Origin: Treponema vincentii
GTDB taxonomy: Bacteria; Spirochaetota; Spirochaetia; Treponematales; Treponemataceae
DNA: 64,000 bases
Assembly (NCBI RefSeq): GCF_018336815.1
Contig: NZ_CP050497.1
Span: 2,170,001-2,234,000 of the forward strand
Direction: 5' to 3'
The translations under genes were made by a program, and so were the position numbers. Below are positions 28,193 through 35,573 of the stretch, in pieces (position 1 is the stretch's first letter; every line of letters starts with the position of its first letter). The notes under the pieces are model-generated. The model was not told the DNA's origin. It made no database searches and worked only from the letters and a program-made list of their open reading frames with translations.

Positions 28193-29671
28193 TTAATGCT
28201 TATTGAAAACCTTATTTCCGACAGCTTCTTGATATACCGCGAGATACTGCTTTGCAGAGGTATCCCACGTAAAATCTTTCGCCATACCGCGCTTTCGCAT
28301 TTTAACGATGTGCTCGGGGTTTTTAAACCACGCATTTACCGCCCAATTAACGGTATTATAAATACTTTCGGGCGTAAGTAGATTCAGCACAAAACCGGTG
28401 CCGTCTCCTGTTTGCTCATCATAGTTTTCTACCGTATCGGCAAGTCCGCCGGTATTGCGTACAACCGGTAATGTTCCGTATAGCAGCGAATACATCTGAT
28501 TAAGCCCGCACGGTTCATATCGCGACGGCATCAAAAAGAAATCGCTGCCCGCTTCTATTAAATGGCTCAATTTGTCATCATAGCCGATATAAACCCGCAA
28601 ATTCGGCAGCCGTTTTGAAAGCGCCAATAATTCATCTTCGCACCATCGATCACCGGCGCCCAGCACAATCAGTTGTAAATTGATATCGGTACATATTTTG
28701 AATGCCGCACCGTACGATGGTCCGAATAATTCCGCAATTCCTTTTTGATCGGTCAACCGTGTTATCATACCGAACACCGGAACTTTTTCATCCTGTGGGA
28801 GTCCCATATATTTTTGCAAGGCTTCTTTATTCTTCGCTTTTTTCGCAAGAGAACGGGCAGTATAATTGAAGGGGATCTGTTTATCCGTTTTAGGATTCCA
28901 TACAGAAGTGTCAACGCCGTTTAAGATACCGGTTAAAGCATCCTTGCGGAAACGAAGAATACCGTCCATTCGGAAACCGTATTCAGCGCTTTGTATTTCC
29001 TGTGCGTAAGTCGGAGAAACGGTTGTCAGCCGGTCGGCAGATAACAAGCCGGCTTTTAAGAAATTCATTCTATCCCAGTCCTCAAAACCGGCAGAATAAA
29101 AATATCCCCAATCGAGTCCCGTATCCACATAACTCGCTTTATTGTAAATTCCCTGATAGCCGATATTATGCACGGTAAAAACACTTGCAGTCCCTTGAAA
29201 ATCGAGATACTGCGTGTTAAATTTTAACAGCACGGGCACCAGCGCTGTCTGCCAATCGTGCGCGTGCATCAGATCGGGAATCCAATGCTGCTTTCTGCAA
29301 AGTTGAAAGGCTGCATGGCTCAATATCGAAAACCGCTTGGGGTTATCATTAAAGTCAGGTTCAAAAAGAGAACCGTACAACCCGTCGCGGCCGAAACTTT
29401 CTTCATGATCAATAAAATATATCGGTATATCGGAATTGGGGAGTGTCGATTCAAATACTTCCGTCCAATATTCTCTATTGCCGATAGACACTCCCATTGC
29501 GCCGGGAATAGGCGTTAAAGTTTTTTTATCAATTCTATAATAACGCGGCATAACAATTCTAACATCATGCCCAAGTTTTTTTAATGCGTAGGATAAGGCA
29601 GATACGACATCGGCTAAGCCGCCTGTTTTTGCAAAAGGAACCGCTTCACTGGTTATCATTAATATCCGCAT
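28193..29671 (-). CDS. glgA: glycogen synthase (ADP-glucose)
   Basis: A 492-residue GT5 glycogen synthase that extends alpha-1,4-glucan from ADP-glucose in the cytoplasm. The N-terminal MITSEAVPFAKTGGLADV carries the KTGGL motif for ADP-glucose; HAHDWQTALVP, FTVHNIGYQG, and the C-terminal PSRYEPCGLNQMYSLLYGT and RNTGGLADTV are all present. Length is normal for the family. ATG 29671 has AAGGAGGG upstream. It is a single-gene unit; no other glycogen gene is visible. Confidence 0.96.
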   Translation of the reverse strand: MRILMITSEAVPFAKTGGLADVVSALSYALKKLGHDVRIVMPRYYRIDKKTLTPIPGAMGVSIGNREYWTEVFESTLPNSDIPIYFIDHEESFGRDGLYGSLFEPDFNDNPKRFSILSHAAFQLCRKQHWIPDLMHAHDWQTALVPVLLKFNTQYLDFQGTASVFTVHNIGYQGIYNKASYVDTGLDWGYFYSAGFEDWDRMNFLKAGLLSADRLTTVSPTYAQEIQSAEYGFRMDGILRFRKDALTGILNGVDTSVWNPKTDKQIPFNYTARSLAKKAKNKEALQKYMGLPQDEKVPVFGMITRLTDQKGIAELFGPSYGAAFKICTDINLQLIVLGAGDRWCEDELLALSKRLPNLRVYIGYDDKLSHLIEAGSDFFLMPSRYEPCGLNQMYSLLYGTLPVVRNTGGLADTVENYDEQTGDGTGFVLNLLTPESIYNTVNWAVNAWFKNPEHIVKMRKRGMAKDFTWDTSAKQYLAVYQEAVGNKVFNKH

Positions 29672-29792
29672 GGTAATACCCTCCTTGGTAAATTATAACA
29701 CGGGTAATCGAATTATAAAAGAGTCAACTCAACCTTCTTTTTTCACCAAACCGAATAAACCGCAAACAGCCCTGAAAGAAAATTATAAAATC

Positions 29793-29828
29793 TTATATTT
29801 TACTTTAAGCCGTTAAAGTAAAATATAA
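29793..29828. promoter_or_regulatory. perfect 16-bp palindrome, likely HicB operator
   Basis: TTATATTTTACTTTAA (29793-29808) and TTAAAGTAAAATATAA (29813-29828) are exact inverted copies with a GCCG spacer, ending 19 bases before the hicA start. HicB antitoxins bind such palindromes to repress their own operon. Confidence 0.7.
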
Positions 29829-29847
29829 CTTGTTTTTTGTACGGGAT

Positions 29848-30054
29848 ATGGCTATGATAAAAAACCAACCAAACGGCATACGTCTGCAAGAAGCTGATAA
29901 GGTGCTTATGGCTATAGGCTATCGACTTGACAGACAAAAAGTTTCTCACCGGCAATATATCAATACTGTTGGAAATGTGATTACAATAAAAGCTGATAAT
30001 GTATTGAAAGCGTGCTATATAAAAGATATTTTAAAGCGTGTACAAGAGGCATAA
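29848..30054 (+). CDS. hicA: HicA-type mRNA interferase toxin
   Basis: A 68-residue HicA toxin (dsRBD-like fold). The core ADKVLMAIGYRLDRQKVSHRQY carries the catalytic histidine in the SHRQY motif, followed by IKADNVLKACYIKDILKRV. I place the start at ATG 29848; ATG 29854 and an upstream TTG (29830) are alternatives since none has a strong ribosome site. It is followed by hicB with one base between stop and start. The palindrome upstream is probably bound by HicB. Confidence 0.78.
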   Translation: MAMIKNQPNGIRLQEADKVLMAIGYRLDRQKVSHRQYINTVGNVITIKADNVLKACYIKDILKRVQEA

Positions 30055-30055
30055 A

Positions 30056-30397
30056 ATGGATATAAAAGACTACTTAAATTTACCGTATTCGATTGTTATA
30101 AAAAAGCTATCCGACGAAAGCGGCGAATATTATTATGCTTCCGTTCAGGAACTGGACGGTTGTCGGAGTACCGGCGATTCTTTTGAAGAGGCGTATCGAA
30201 ATATTTACGAAGCGATGGAAGGATGGATTGAAACGAAACTCGAAAACGGCTTTGAAGTTCCAAAACCGGTTGATGAAATGAATTATAGCGGTAAGTTTGT
30301 ACTTCGTATTCCAAAGTCTTTACATAAAAAACTGGCATTACAGGCAGCACAAGAAGGTGTATCGCTCAATCAATATGCAGTGTATAAACTTTCGTAG
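30056..30397 (+). CDS. hicB: HicB-type antitoxin
   Basis: A 113-residue antitoxin. The N-terminal part folds like a degraded RNase H domain (YYYASVQELDGCRSTGDSFEE and AYRNIYEAMEGWIETKLENG), and the C-terminus has a ribbon-helix-helix (GKFVLRIPKSLHKKLALQAA, GVSLNQYAVYKLS) for DNA binding. It would neutralise HicA and repress the pair. It ends nine bases before the end of the convergent helicase gene. Confidence 0.9.
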   Translation: MDIKDYLNLPYSIVIKKLSDESGEYYYASVQELDGCRSTGDSFEEAYRNIYEAMEGWIETKLENGFEVPKPVDEMNYSGKFVLRIPKSLHKKLALQAAQEGVSLNQYAVYKLS

Positions 30398-30406
30398 ACA
30401 CTGACA

Positions 30407-32650
30407 TTACAGCTCTCCCGCATTCTCCTTCCATCCCAGCACCCGCTGCTTCATTCCGGTGATATCCAGTACCCCTAAGGCAAATCCTTTGCGCACCAGC
30501 TCAGCCGGGACATATTCGTCGTATTTGTCAAAGATGGGAACTTCCCTTTCGTACACAAGCTCCAGCGGATCAAAGTTTTGTGCGGCTTCTTCGGCAATAA
30601 TGCGATAGAATTCTTGTGCGCTTACCTGCATGGTGAACTGTAGGTAGTACGGTCGGGACGGACTCAAGCCTTTGAGTCCAAGCCGTGCACCGCAGCGGAG
30701 CTTGAGAAAACGTTCCAACGCAAGAAAGGCATAGCTGCCCAGCTGAGGAAAGAGCGCCCACATAGAGCCGCCGAGGGAAATGAGCGGGTGACTGTCCATC
30801 CCTGCCTTGTGAAATGTATTCCGCGCTTCCTGCAACCGGCACACGGCATGGCGCATCAGGTACGGATAGCTTTTCCGTTCGGCAAGGACAGTATGCACCC
30901 GTTCCAAGATACGGGTGTGTATATCGCCTGCCACATCACCGAAATACGCAGGGATATTCCCTTTTACCAGCGTACAGTATACCTCGCGGCGCTGGTGATC
31001 CACCTCGTCCACTGCCCACACTCTGCCTGCAATGGCTATCTTCTCGCCCGCAGGCGGCGGTTTGACGATTGTTCCCAGCTCTTCGGAACCGGAACGCACC
31101 GTGTACTCGATATTTTCTTGGAACACTGCGTAAAACTTATAATTGTTGACAACCCGCTCTCCTGTAATCCCGACAATCAGCCCGCCGTTTTCCGTGCGGT
31201 TGATATGATCAATAGTGATAAGGTGCCGGAGCAAGGTACGGAAGTCCTCCTGACTGATGCGGCGGAATACCGAAAGGGTCAGTACTTTGGATGCAAGCTC
31301 CGCCGGTGTCATCTCACCTGAGGATGCAAGCGTGCTCATGGTCTGGTGATAGAGCAGGGAAAACGGCAGCTTTTCCGTGCGCGGCGGTTCTACAAAGCGC
31401 TCTTCGATGTAAAGCTGGACGAGCGCAATCCCTTGAATAAGATACCACGGAATCATCTCCGGAAGCATTGCCCGCGCTTCGGGATGATCTTCCCGCATAA
31501 CAAACCACATTTCCGAAGGAGTGCCGCGCCGTCCGGTACGCCCCATACGCTGTAAAAAACCGGAAACGGTAAACGGTGCATCAATCTGGAATGCCCGCTC
31601 CAGCCTCCCGATATCAATCCCCAGCTCCAGTGTAGCCGTAGCACACACACTGATAAGCGAGTCGTCATCCTTCATTTCTTCTTCCGCACTTTCGCGGTAC
31701 GAAGCGGAAAGGTTGCCGTGGTGAATTAAAAAGCGGTCGGGTTCGTGGTTAACTTCACAGTATTGCCGGAGGTGCTGGCATACGGATTCGCACTCCTCGC
31801 GGGAATTGGTAAACACGAGACATTTTCTGCCGCGGGTATGCTCAAAGATATAGCCCATCCCCGGGTCTGCGGCCTTGGGGGCAGTATCCGTCGCGGCTTC
31901 TACGGTAAGCGCCTCTACTGTGATGGGCTTGCCTTCGTCAGCTTGAGGTCCCGTGTTGAAGAAGTGTTCCATCGAAAGCCGCCACACTTCTTTGCCGCCG
32001 TCGCATTTGGGGATAACCGTTTCTCTCCCGCTGCCTGCAGCAAGAAAGGCGCCCGCCTCTTTAGGGTTACCGAGTGTGGCGGAAAGACCGACCCGTCGGG
32101 GATTACAGCCCGCAGTCCGGCAGAGCCGTTCGATCAGGCAAAAGGTTTGCCCGCCGCGGTCGGCACGCAGCAGGGAGTGGACTTCATCAATGACGATAAA
32201 GCGTAGGTCGTGGAACAAAGAGGGTATTTCGCTCTGCTTGGTGATCATCAGCGCTTCAAGGGATTCCGGGGTGATCTGCAAAATCCCCGCCGGTTTACGG
32301 AGCAGCTTCCGCTTTTGGCTCTGCGGCGCATCACCATGCCACCGCGTTACGGCGATTCCCGCTTCTTCGCAGAGCTCATTCAGCCGTCCAAACTGATCGT
32401 TGATGAGCGCCTTGAGCGGAGCGATATACAACACCCCCACCGAGGCGGACGGCTCTTCGTACAAGAGACTCAAGATAGGAAAGAACGCCGCTTCGGTTTT
32501 GCCGGAAGCGGTGGATGCCGTTAAAAGCACATTCTTATCGGTATTGAAAAGAGCATCGCCCGCCGCATTCTGCACCGCACGAAGCGCCTGCCAACCGGAG
32601 CGGTAAATATAATCCTGTATAAAAGGGGCGTATTGATTAAAAATGTCCAT
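30407..32650 (-). CDS. brxHI: DEAD/DEAH helicase, Lhr/BrxHI-type
   Basis: A 747-residue superfamily 2 helicase. Motif I is LTASTASGKTEAA (about residue 50), Ia IAPLKALINDQFGRL, II VIDEVHSLL, III LSATLG, VI FLQRMGRTGRRGTP, followed by a ~350-residue C-terminal extension with an Lhr-like winged-helix region. This form accompanies BrxD-type ATPases in BREX type 2 and in TerB-containing defence clusters. In this island the partner brxD lies 2.9 kb upstream on the same strand, separated by toxin-antitoxin cargo. A ribosome site AAGGA precedes ATG 32650. Role in phage defence is inferred from family and context. Confidence 0.85.
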   Translation of the reverse strand: MDIFNQYAPFIQDYIYRSGWQALRAVQNAAGDALFNTDKNVLLTASTASGKTEAAFFPILSLLYEEPSASVGVLYIAPLKALINDQFGRLNELCEEAGIAVTRWHGDAPQSQKRKLLRKPAGILQITPESLEALMITKQSEIPSLFHDLRFIVIDEVHSLLRADRGGQTFCLIERLCRTAGCNPRRVGLSATLGNPKEAGAFLAAGSGRETVIPKCDGGKEVWRLSMEHFFNTGPQADEGKPITVEALTVEAATDTAPKAADPGMGYIFEHTRGRKCLVFTNSREECESVCQHLRQYCEVNHEPDRFLIHHGNLSASYRESAEEEMKDDDSLISVCATATLELGIDIGRLERAFQIDAPFTVSGFLQRMGRTGRRGTPSEMWFVMREDHPEARAMLPEMIPWYLIQGIALVQLYIEERFVEPPRTEKLPFSLLYHQTMSTLASSGEMTPAELASKVLTLSVFRRISQEDFRTLLRHLITIDHINRTENGGLIVGITGERVVNNYKFYAVFQENIEYTVRSGSEELGTIVKPPPAGEKIAIAGRVWAVDEVDHQRREVYCTLVKGNIPAYFGDVAGDIHTRILERVHTVLAERKSYPYLMRHAVCRLQEARNTFHKAGMDSHPLISLGGSMWALFPQLGSYAFLALERFLKLRCGARLGLKGLSPSRPYYLQFTMQVSAQEFYRIIAEEAAQNFDPLELVYEREVPIFDKYDEYVPAELVRKGFALGVLDITGMKQRVLGWKENAGEL

Positions 32651-32708
32651 CGCAAAATCCTTAGTACCGGAGCGTCTACTGCCTGAGTGTGAGAGACCTG
32701 TATTTCAA

Positions 32709-32969
32709 TTAATCTTCGTAATGTCCGCGACAGGAAAGGATTTCTAAAGTATTTTTACTCACTCGGTACACAAGCCTGTTCACGTCATCAATACGGCGGC
32801 TCCAAAACCCGCTCAATTCGCCCTTTAGAGGCTCCGGTTTACCTATACCGTCAAAGCTTCCTCGTTCAATATCTTTAAGCAGCATATTGATACGCTTTAT
32901 TGTTTTTTTATCTTGTAGTTGCCAATATTCATAATCTTCCCAAGCTTCATCAAACCATATTTTTTTCAT
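32709..32969 (-). CDS. yoeB: YoeB-type ribosome-dependent toxin
   Basis: An 86-residue Txe/YoeB toxin. Typical are WEDYEYWQLQDKKTIKRINMLL, GKPEPLKGELSGFWSRRIDD and the C-terminal RLVYRV...ILSCRGHYED with the catalytic Glu/Arg/His/Tyr set. It overlaps the upstream antitoxin by four bases (ATGA). YoeB usually pairs with YefM; here the partner is of the DinJ/RelB type. Confidence 0.92.
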   Translation of the reverse strand: MKKIWFDEAWEDYEYWQLQDKKTIKRINMLLKDIERGSFDGIGKPEPLKGELSGFWSRRIDDVNRLVYRVSKNTLEILSCRGHYED

Positions 32970-33226
32970 TCATATGCCTCGATAAGCTCATGCTCTACGC
33001 CTTTCCCGGCATTCAGAGCCTCAATGCCGCGGCGTAAATGAGCCATGTTGCTTTCACTGTAGAACGGATCCGTTGCTATTTCAAACGGTATTTTTTGTTT
33101 CCTGACCGCCGTTTTTGCAAATACACAAAATGCTGCTGTCATAGTCATTCCAATCTCGGAACAGAAAGCTTCAAACTGCTTTTTTAAGTCCTCGTCTATA
33201 CGGATATTTATGTTTGTCTGTGCCAT
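32966..33226 (-). CDS. RelB/DinJ-family antitoxin
   Basis: An 86-residue antitoxin with the N-terminal ribbon-helix-helix NINIRIDEDLKKQFEAFCSE and MTMTAAFCVFAKTAV, then a C-terminal toxin-binding tail (PFYSESNMAHLRRGIEALNAG). The start at 33226 is set by AGGGAG upstream; the longer frame to 33277 is not. It overlaps yoeB by four bases. Confidence 0.9.
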   Translation of the reverse strand: MAQTNINIRIDEDLKKQFEAFCSEIGMTMTAAFCVFAKTAVRKQKIPFEIATDPFYSESNMAHLRRGIEALNAGKGVEHELIEAYE

Positions 33227-33264
33227 AATAATAACTCCCTTTATATTTATTGTAGGTATATTTA

Positions 33265-33579
33265 TTGATGATGTCAATATTTTTTAAATTTAGAGATATC
33301 ATACCGGAAGTTTTGTTGAGTTTGTACTACCGGTTATTCGTGCGAGGGTTTAATACCCCGATGCTCGCGTCGGGGTTGTTGATTAAAACTGATGACGGAC
33401 GCGATCTTCCGATTATGACGATGGGTCCGATTTGTATTGCGCCGGAACTAAAGCGGCATGGACAAAGTAATACAACGGTTTTGAAATTGGAAGAAAGAAA
33501 TAAGCAGGATGAAGATTCCTTCGCGTCATTTTGTAATGTGTATAAACTTTTTGAAGAGATTGAAAAGCTGAAGGAATAG
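33265..33579 (+). pseudogene. mosaic remnant of a GNAT acetyltransferase carrying a repeat insert
   Basis: The frame looks continuous but is a patchwork. Residues ~39-70 (LIKTDDGRDLPIMTMGPICI, APELKRHG) match the acetyl-CoA-binding strand of GNAT enzymes, with the expected GxGxxL loop missing. The preceding FVRGFNTPMLASGL is encoded by a 46-bp copy of the palindromic repeat at 33339-33384, and the last ~35 residues resemble nothing. I read this as decayed sequence that stays open by chance. Confidence 0.6.
33339..33384 (+). repeat. short copy of the CGTGCGGAGG repeat
   Basis: CGTGCGAGGGTTTAATACCC, then a CCCGATGC / GCGTCGGGG stem and TTGTTGATT. It is preceded by ATT and ends in ATT, as in the 113-bp copy at 56787. 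The repeat adds about 15 in-frame codons to the GNAT remnant. Confidence 0.8.
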
Positions 33580-33608
33580 GTATATCTCTATTCGGGGACT
33601 TTCATATA

Positions 33609-33800
33609 CTATCTATAACTAAGATCATTGACCATTCCTTTAAAATCTATAAGGGGTAGTTCTAAGGAGCGAGCATAATCGCAAAGTTTACTGTCCCCGG
33701 AAATAAGGAGATCGCATTCTTTTGCCATAAGAAGTACAATGGAATCTGTTATGCCAAGATCATAGAATGCGTAGTGCCGGATAGAAGTTACATTTTCCGG
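33609..33800 (-). pseudogene. C-terminal fragment of a PIN-domain (VapC-like) toxin
   Basis: The minus strand reads TSIRHYAFYDLGITDSIVLL, MAKECDLLISGDSKLCDYAR and SLELPLIDFKGMVNDLSYR before a stop at 33609. The GITDS, LISGDSKL and PLIDF segments are the last strands of a PIN nuclease. There is no start; at about 33797 the sequence switches to the 5' part of a lipoprotein gene in another frame. Confidence 0.7.
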
Positions 33801-33903
33801 TTCCCTGACATTGCGTACAAGTTACTTCTCTTACTCCGCAACTTGCAAATCCAACTAACAATGCCATACATACTAACATTATAACTAAGATTTTTCTTCT
33901 CAT
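33760..33903 (-). pseudogene. 5' fragment of a Cys-rich lipoprotein
   Basis: A 47-codon frame with GGAGA six bases upstream of ATG 33903: MRRKILVIMLVCMALLVGFA then SC (lipobox), then VTCTQCQGTGKC, a DnaJ-like zinc-ribbon start. It then runs into the PIN-domain remnant out of frame and stops at 33760. The expression signals and lipobox are intact, the body is lost. Confidence 0.6.
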
Positions 33904-33953
33904 TTAAAATCTCCTATCAATTGATTTTCGATCAACTTATCCATGGGCATGTA

Positions 33954-34433
33954 TTAATATACTACAAGGTATTTATCTTCATCTAAATACAATTCATCAA
34001 ACGCTTTAGCTGTCCATTCAGATGGATCAGACAAGCTCTCAACTTTTGAATTAACCTTGTATTTCTTATTACCTGGTATATTTGCTATATATCCTCTTTC
34101 TCCTGGATTGATACGTACATAAGAATAATATGATGTAACATCCTCATTATCAATCTCTTTTACATACCAAAAAGTTATAGCAGAATTAGTACTGGCATTT
34201 CTTAAGTAAACCGTATATGTAGGAGAACTACTATCTTCACCACCGTTTTGCTGTCCACCGTTGTTACCGCCGTTGCCGCCGCCGTTTTGCTGTCCACCGT
34301 TGTTACCGCCGTTTTGCTGTTGAGTACTTTGCGGGCTATTTTGCTTTACAGGTTGGTAACACGCTGTAAAAGCTAAAATACAGCACAGCATAGTAATGCT
34401 TGACGCAATACGAATACGCAATAAATTTTTCAT
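33954..34433 (-). CDS. lipoprotein with Gly/Asn/Gln repeat region
   Basis: A 159-residue lipoprotein with lipobox CILAFTAC. Residues ~35-70 are a low-complexity stretch (QQNGGNNGGQQNGG, NGGNNGGQQNGGED) encoded by near-identical 27-bp DNA repeats at about 34240-34320. The folded part (PTYTVYLRNASTNSAITFWY, GERGYIANIPGNKKYKV) is a small beta domain of unknown type. AAGGAG precedes ATG 34433, and a clean promoter lies at 34468-34496. Lies inside the defence island between brxD and brxHI. Confidence 0.75.
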   Translation of the reverse strand: MKNLLRIRIASSITMLCCILAFTACYQPVKQNSPQSTQQQNGGNNGGQQNGGGNGGNNGGQQNGGEDSSSPTYTVYLRNASTNSAITFWYVKEIDNEDVTSYYSYVRINPGERGYIANIPGNKKYKVNSKVESLSDPSEWTAKAFDELYLDEDKYLVVY

Positions 34434-34467
34434 AAAAACTCCTTTTCATTAAGTATATGTTGTAATA

Positions 34468-34496
34468 ATTTTACATACTATATTAGGTATTGTCAA
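34468..34496 (-). promoter_or_regulatory. sigma-70-type promoter of the repeat lipoprotein
   Basis: On the minus strand TTGACA (34491-34496), 17 bases, TAAAAT (34468-34473), about 35 bases before the lipoprotein start. Confidence 0.75.
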
Positions 34497-34543
34497 TACT
34501 TGATTTATTTGACTGCATACAATATTTCATAAAGAATTAAATA

Positions 34544-34822
34544 ATGGATGTACAAGAATTGGAATTATATGTCTGTCGGCGCCTCAGACAGGAACGAGAG
34601 CGTCTCGGCTATTCGCAGATGACGCTTGCGTATGAATCGGGAGTCTCGCAGAATATGATTACCTACATCGAAACGGGAAAACGGACTCCGACTTTAAATA
34701 CACTGCTAAAATTATGTACCGCAATGAAAATCGATCCGTCTATTTTATTTCCACAGAACGCTATTCTGTCGAAGGATGAAGCTAAAAAGACGATTATCAA
34801 CTTAATTGAATTGTATCTGTAA
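34544..34822 (+). CDS. XRE-family helix-turn-helix regulator
   Basis: A 92-residue DNA-binding protein of the lambda-repressor/XRE type: LRQERERLGYSQMTLAYESG, VSQNMITYIETGKRTPTLNT, LLKLCTAMKIDPSILF. There is no extra effector domain. It is the only plus-strand gene between hicB and ggt and may control neighbouring island genes. It has a weak ribosome site. Confidence 0.85.
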   Translation: MDVQELELYVCRRLRQERERLGYSQMTLAYESGVSQNMITYIETGKRTPTLNTLLKLCTAMKIDPSILFPQNAILSKDEAKKTIINLIELYL

Positions 34823-34919
34823 AACTTAAAAGTTTGATGCCCAAAATTGATATGAGTGCCGTGTGCAAAAAGAGCAGGCACTATTCTTTTACTCACTAAA
34901 AGAACATACGAGCATTATT

Positions 34920-35258
34920 TTATTCGATCATCAACTGTATGTTTTGAACGACAGAATCAATTTCTTCAGCGGCTGCTTTTTCTATGAAATGACAGTTTCG
35001 TTGTTTCCAGTCAAGACTTTTTATTTGATCACTCAATATACATCCGCTGATTGAATGCCCATTCAGCACAATTTCAAAAGGGTACCCTTTTATATGGCTT
35101 GTAATCGGACAGATCAAAGCAAGTCCGATTTTTTGATTATATTGTTTATGAGAAATACAAATTGCAGGGCGTCGGCCTTTTTGCTCATGCCCTATCTGCG
35201 GATCAAAATCGAGCCAGACTAGATCGCCTTTTTCAGGGACATAATTTGAATTTACCAT
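34920..35258 (-). CDS. mazF: MazF/PemK-type endoribonuclease toxin
   Basis: A 112-residue toxin with the family start VPEKGDLVWLDFDPQIGHEQ, KGRRPAICISHKQYN, ICPITSHIKGYPFEIVL and DQIKSLDWKQRN. The catalytic Arg and Thr/Ser positions are present. It overlaps mazE by seven bases. Confidence 0.93.
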   Translation of the reverse strand: MVNSNYVPEKGDLVWLDFDPQIGHEQKGRRPAICISHKQYNQKIGLALICPITSHIKGYPFEIVLNGHSISGCILSDQIKSLDWKQRNCHFIEKAAAEEIDSVVQNIQLMIE

Positions 35259-35485
35259 GCTTCTTTTCCAGCTGCATATCCTGTAGAAATTTCCGAATGT
35301 ATATTCTCTTCATTTACTAGCGCAAGCATAGCATCAAGAGATTTTTTTTGAGGAAGAATAATGATCTTTTCCTTTTCCATAATCACTTCAACGGTACTGC
35401 CGTTTTTTATATCATTATCTTTTGCCCAAAACGAAGGGATTCTCAAACCTAAACTATTACCCCATTTCTGAACTACAGCCTGCAT
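35252..35485 (-). CDS. mazE: MazE-type antitoxin
   Basis: A 77-residue SpoVT-AbrB protein: VVQKWGNSLGLRIPSFWAKD, IKNGSTVEVIMEKEKIIILP, then an acidic tail that would bind MazF. GGAGG precedes ATG 35485. Confidence 0.93.
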   Translation of the reverse strand: MQAVVQKWGNSLGLRIPSFWAKDNDIKNGSTVEVIMEKEKIIILPQKKSLDAMLALVNEENIHSEISTGYAAGKEAW

Positions 35486-35507
35486 ACCAGTACCTCCGCA
35501 TAGTCAG

Positions 35508-35535
35508 TGTATACAATGTATAGACCGGTTGTCAA
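35508..35535 (-). promoter_or_regulatory. mazEF promoter with overlapping TGTATACA operator
   Basis: Minus strand: TTGACA (35530-35535), 16 bases, TATACA (35508-35513). TGTATACA, a perfect palindrome, overlaps the -10 and a second GTATAC lies at about 35552, matching the habit of MazE to bind its own promoter. Confidence 0.65.
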
Positions 35536-35573
35536 GCAAGAGTATACATGAAAAAGGAATTATGTAGTTCACC

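Noticed and set aside
34226-34330. CRISPR-like look of the short repeats in the lipoprotein gene
   Set aside because: The units are coding, adjacent without spacers, and translate to a Gly-Asn-Gln stretch.
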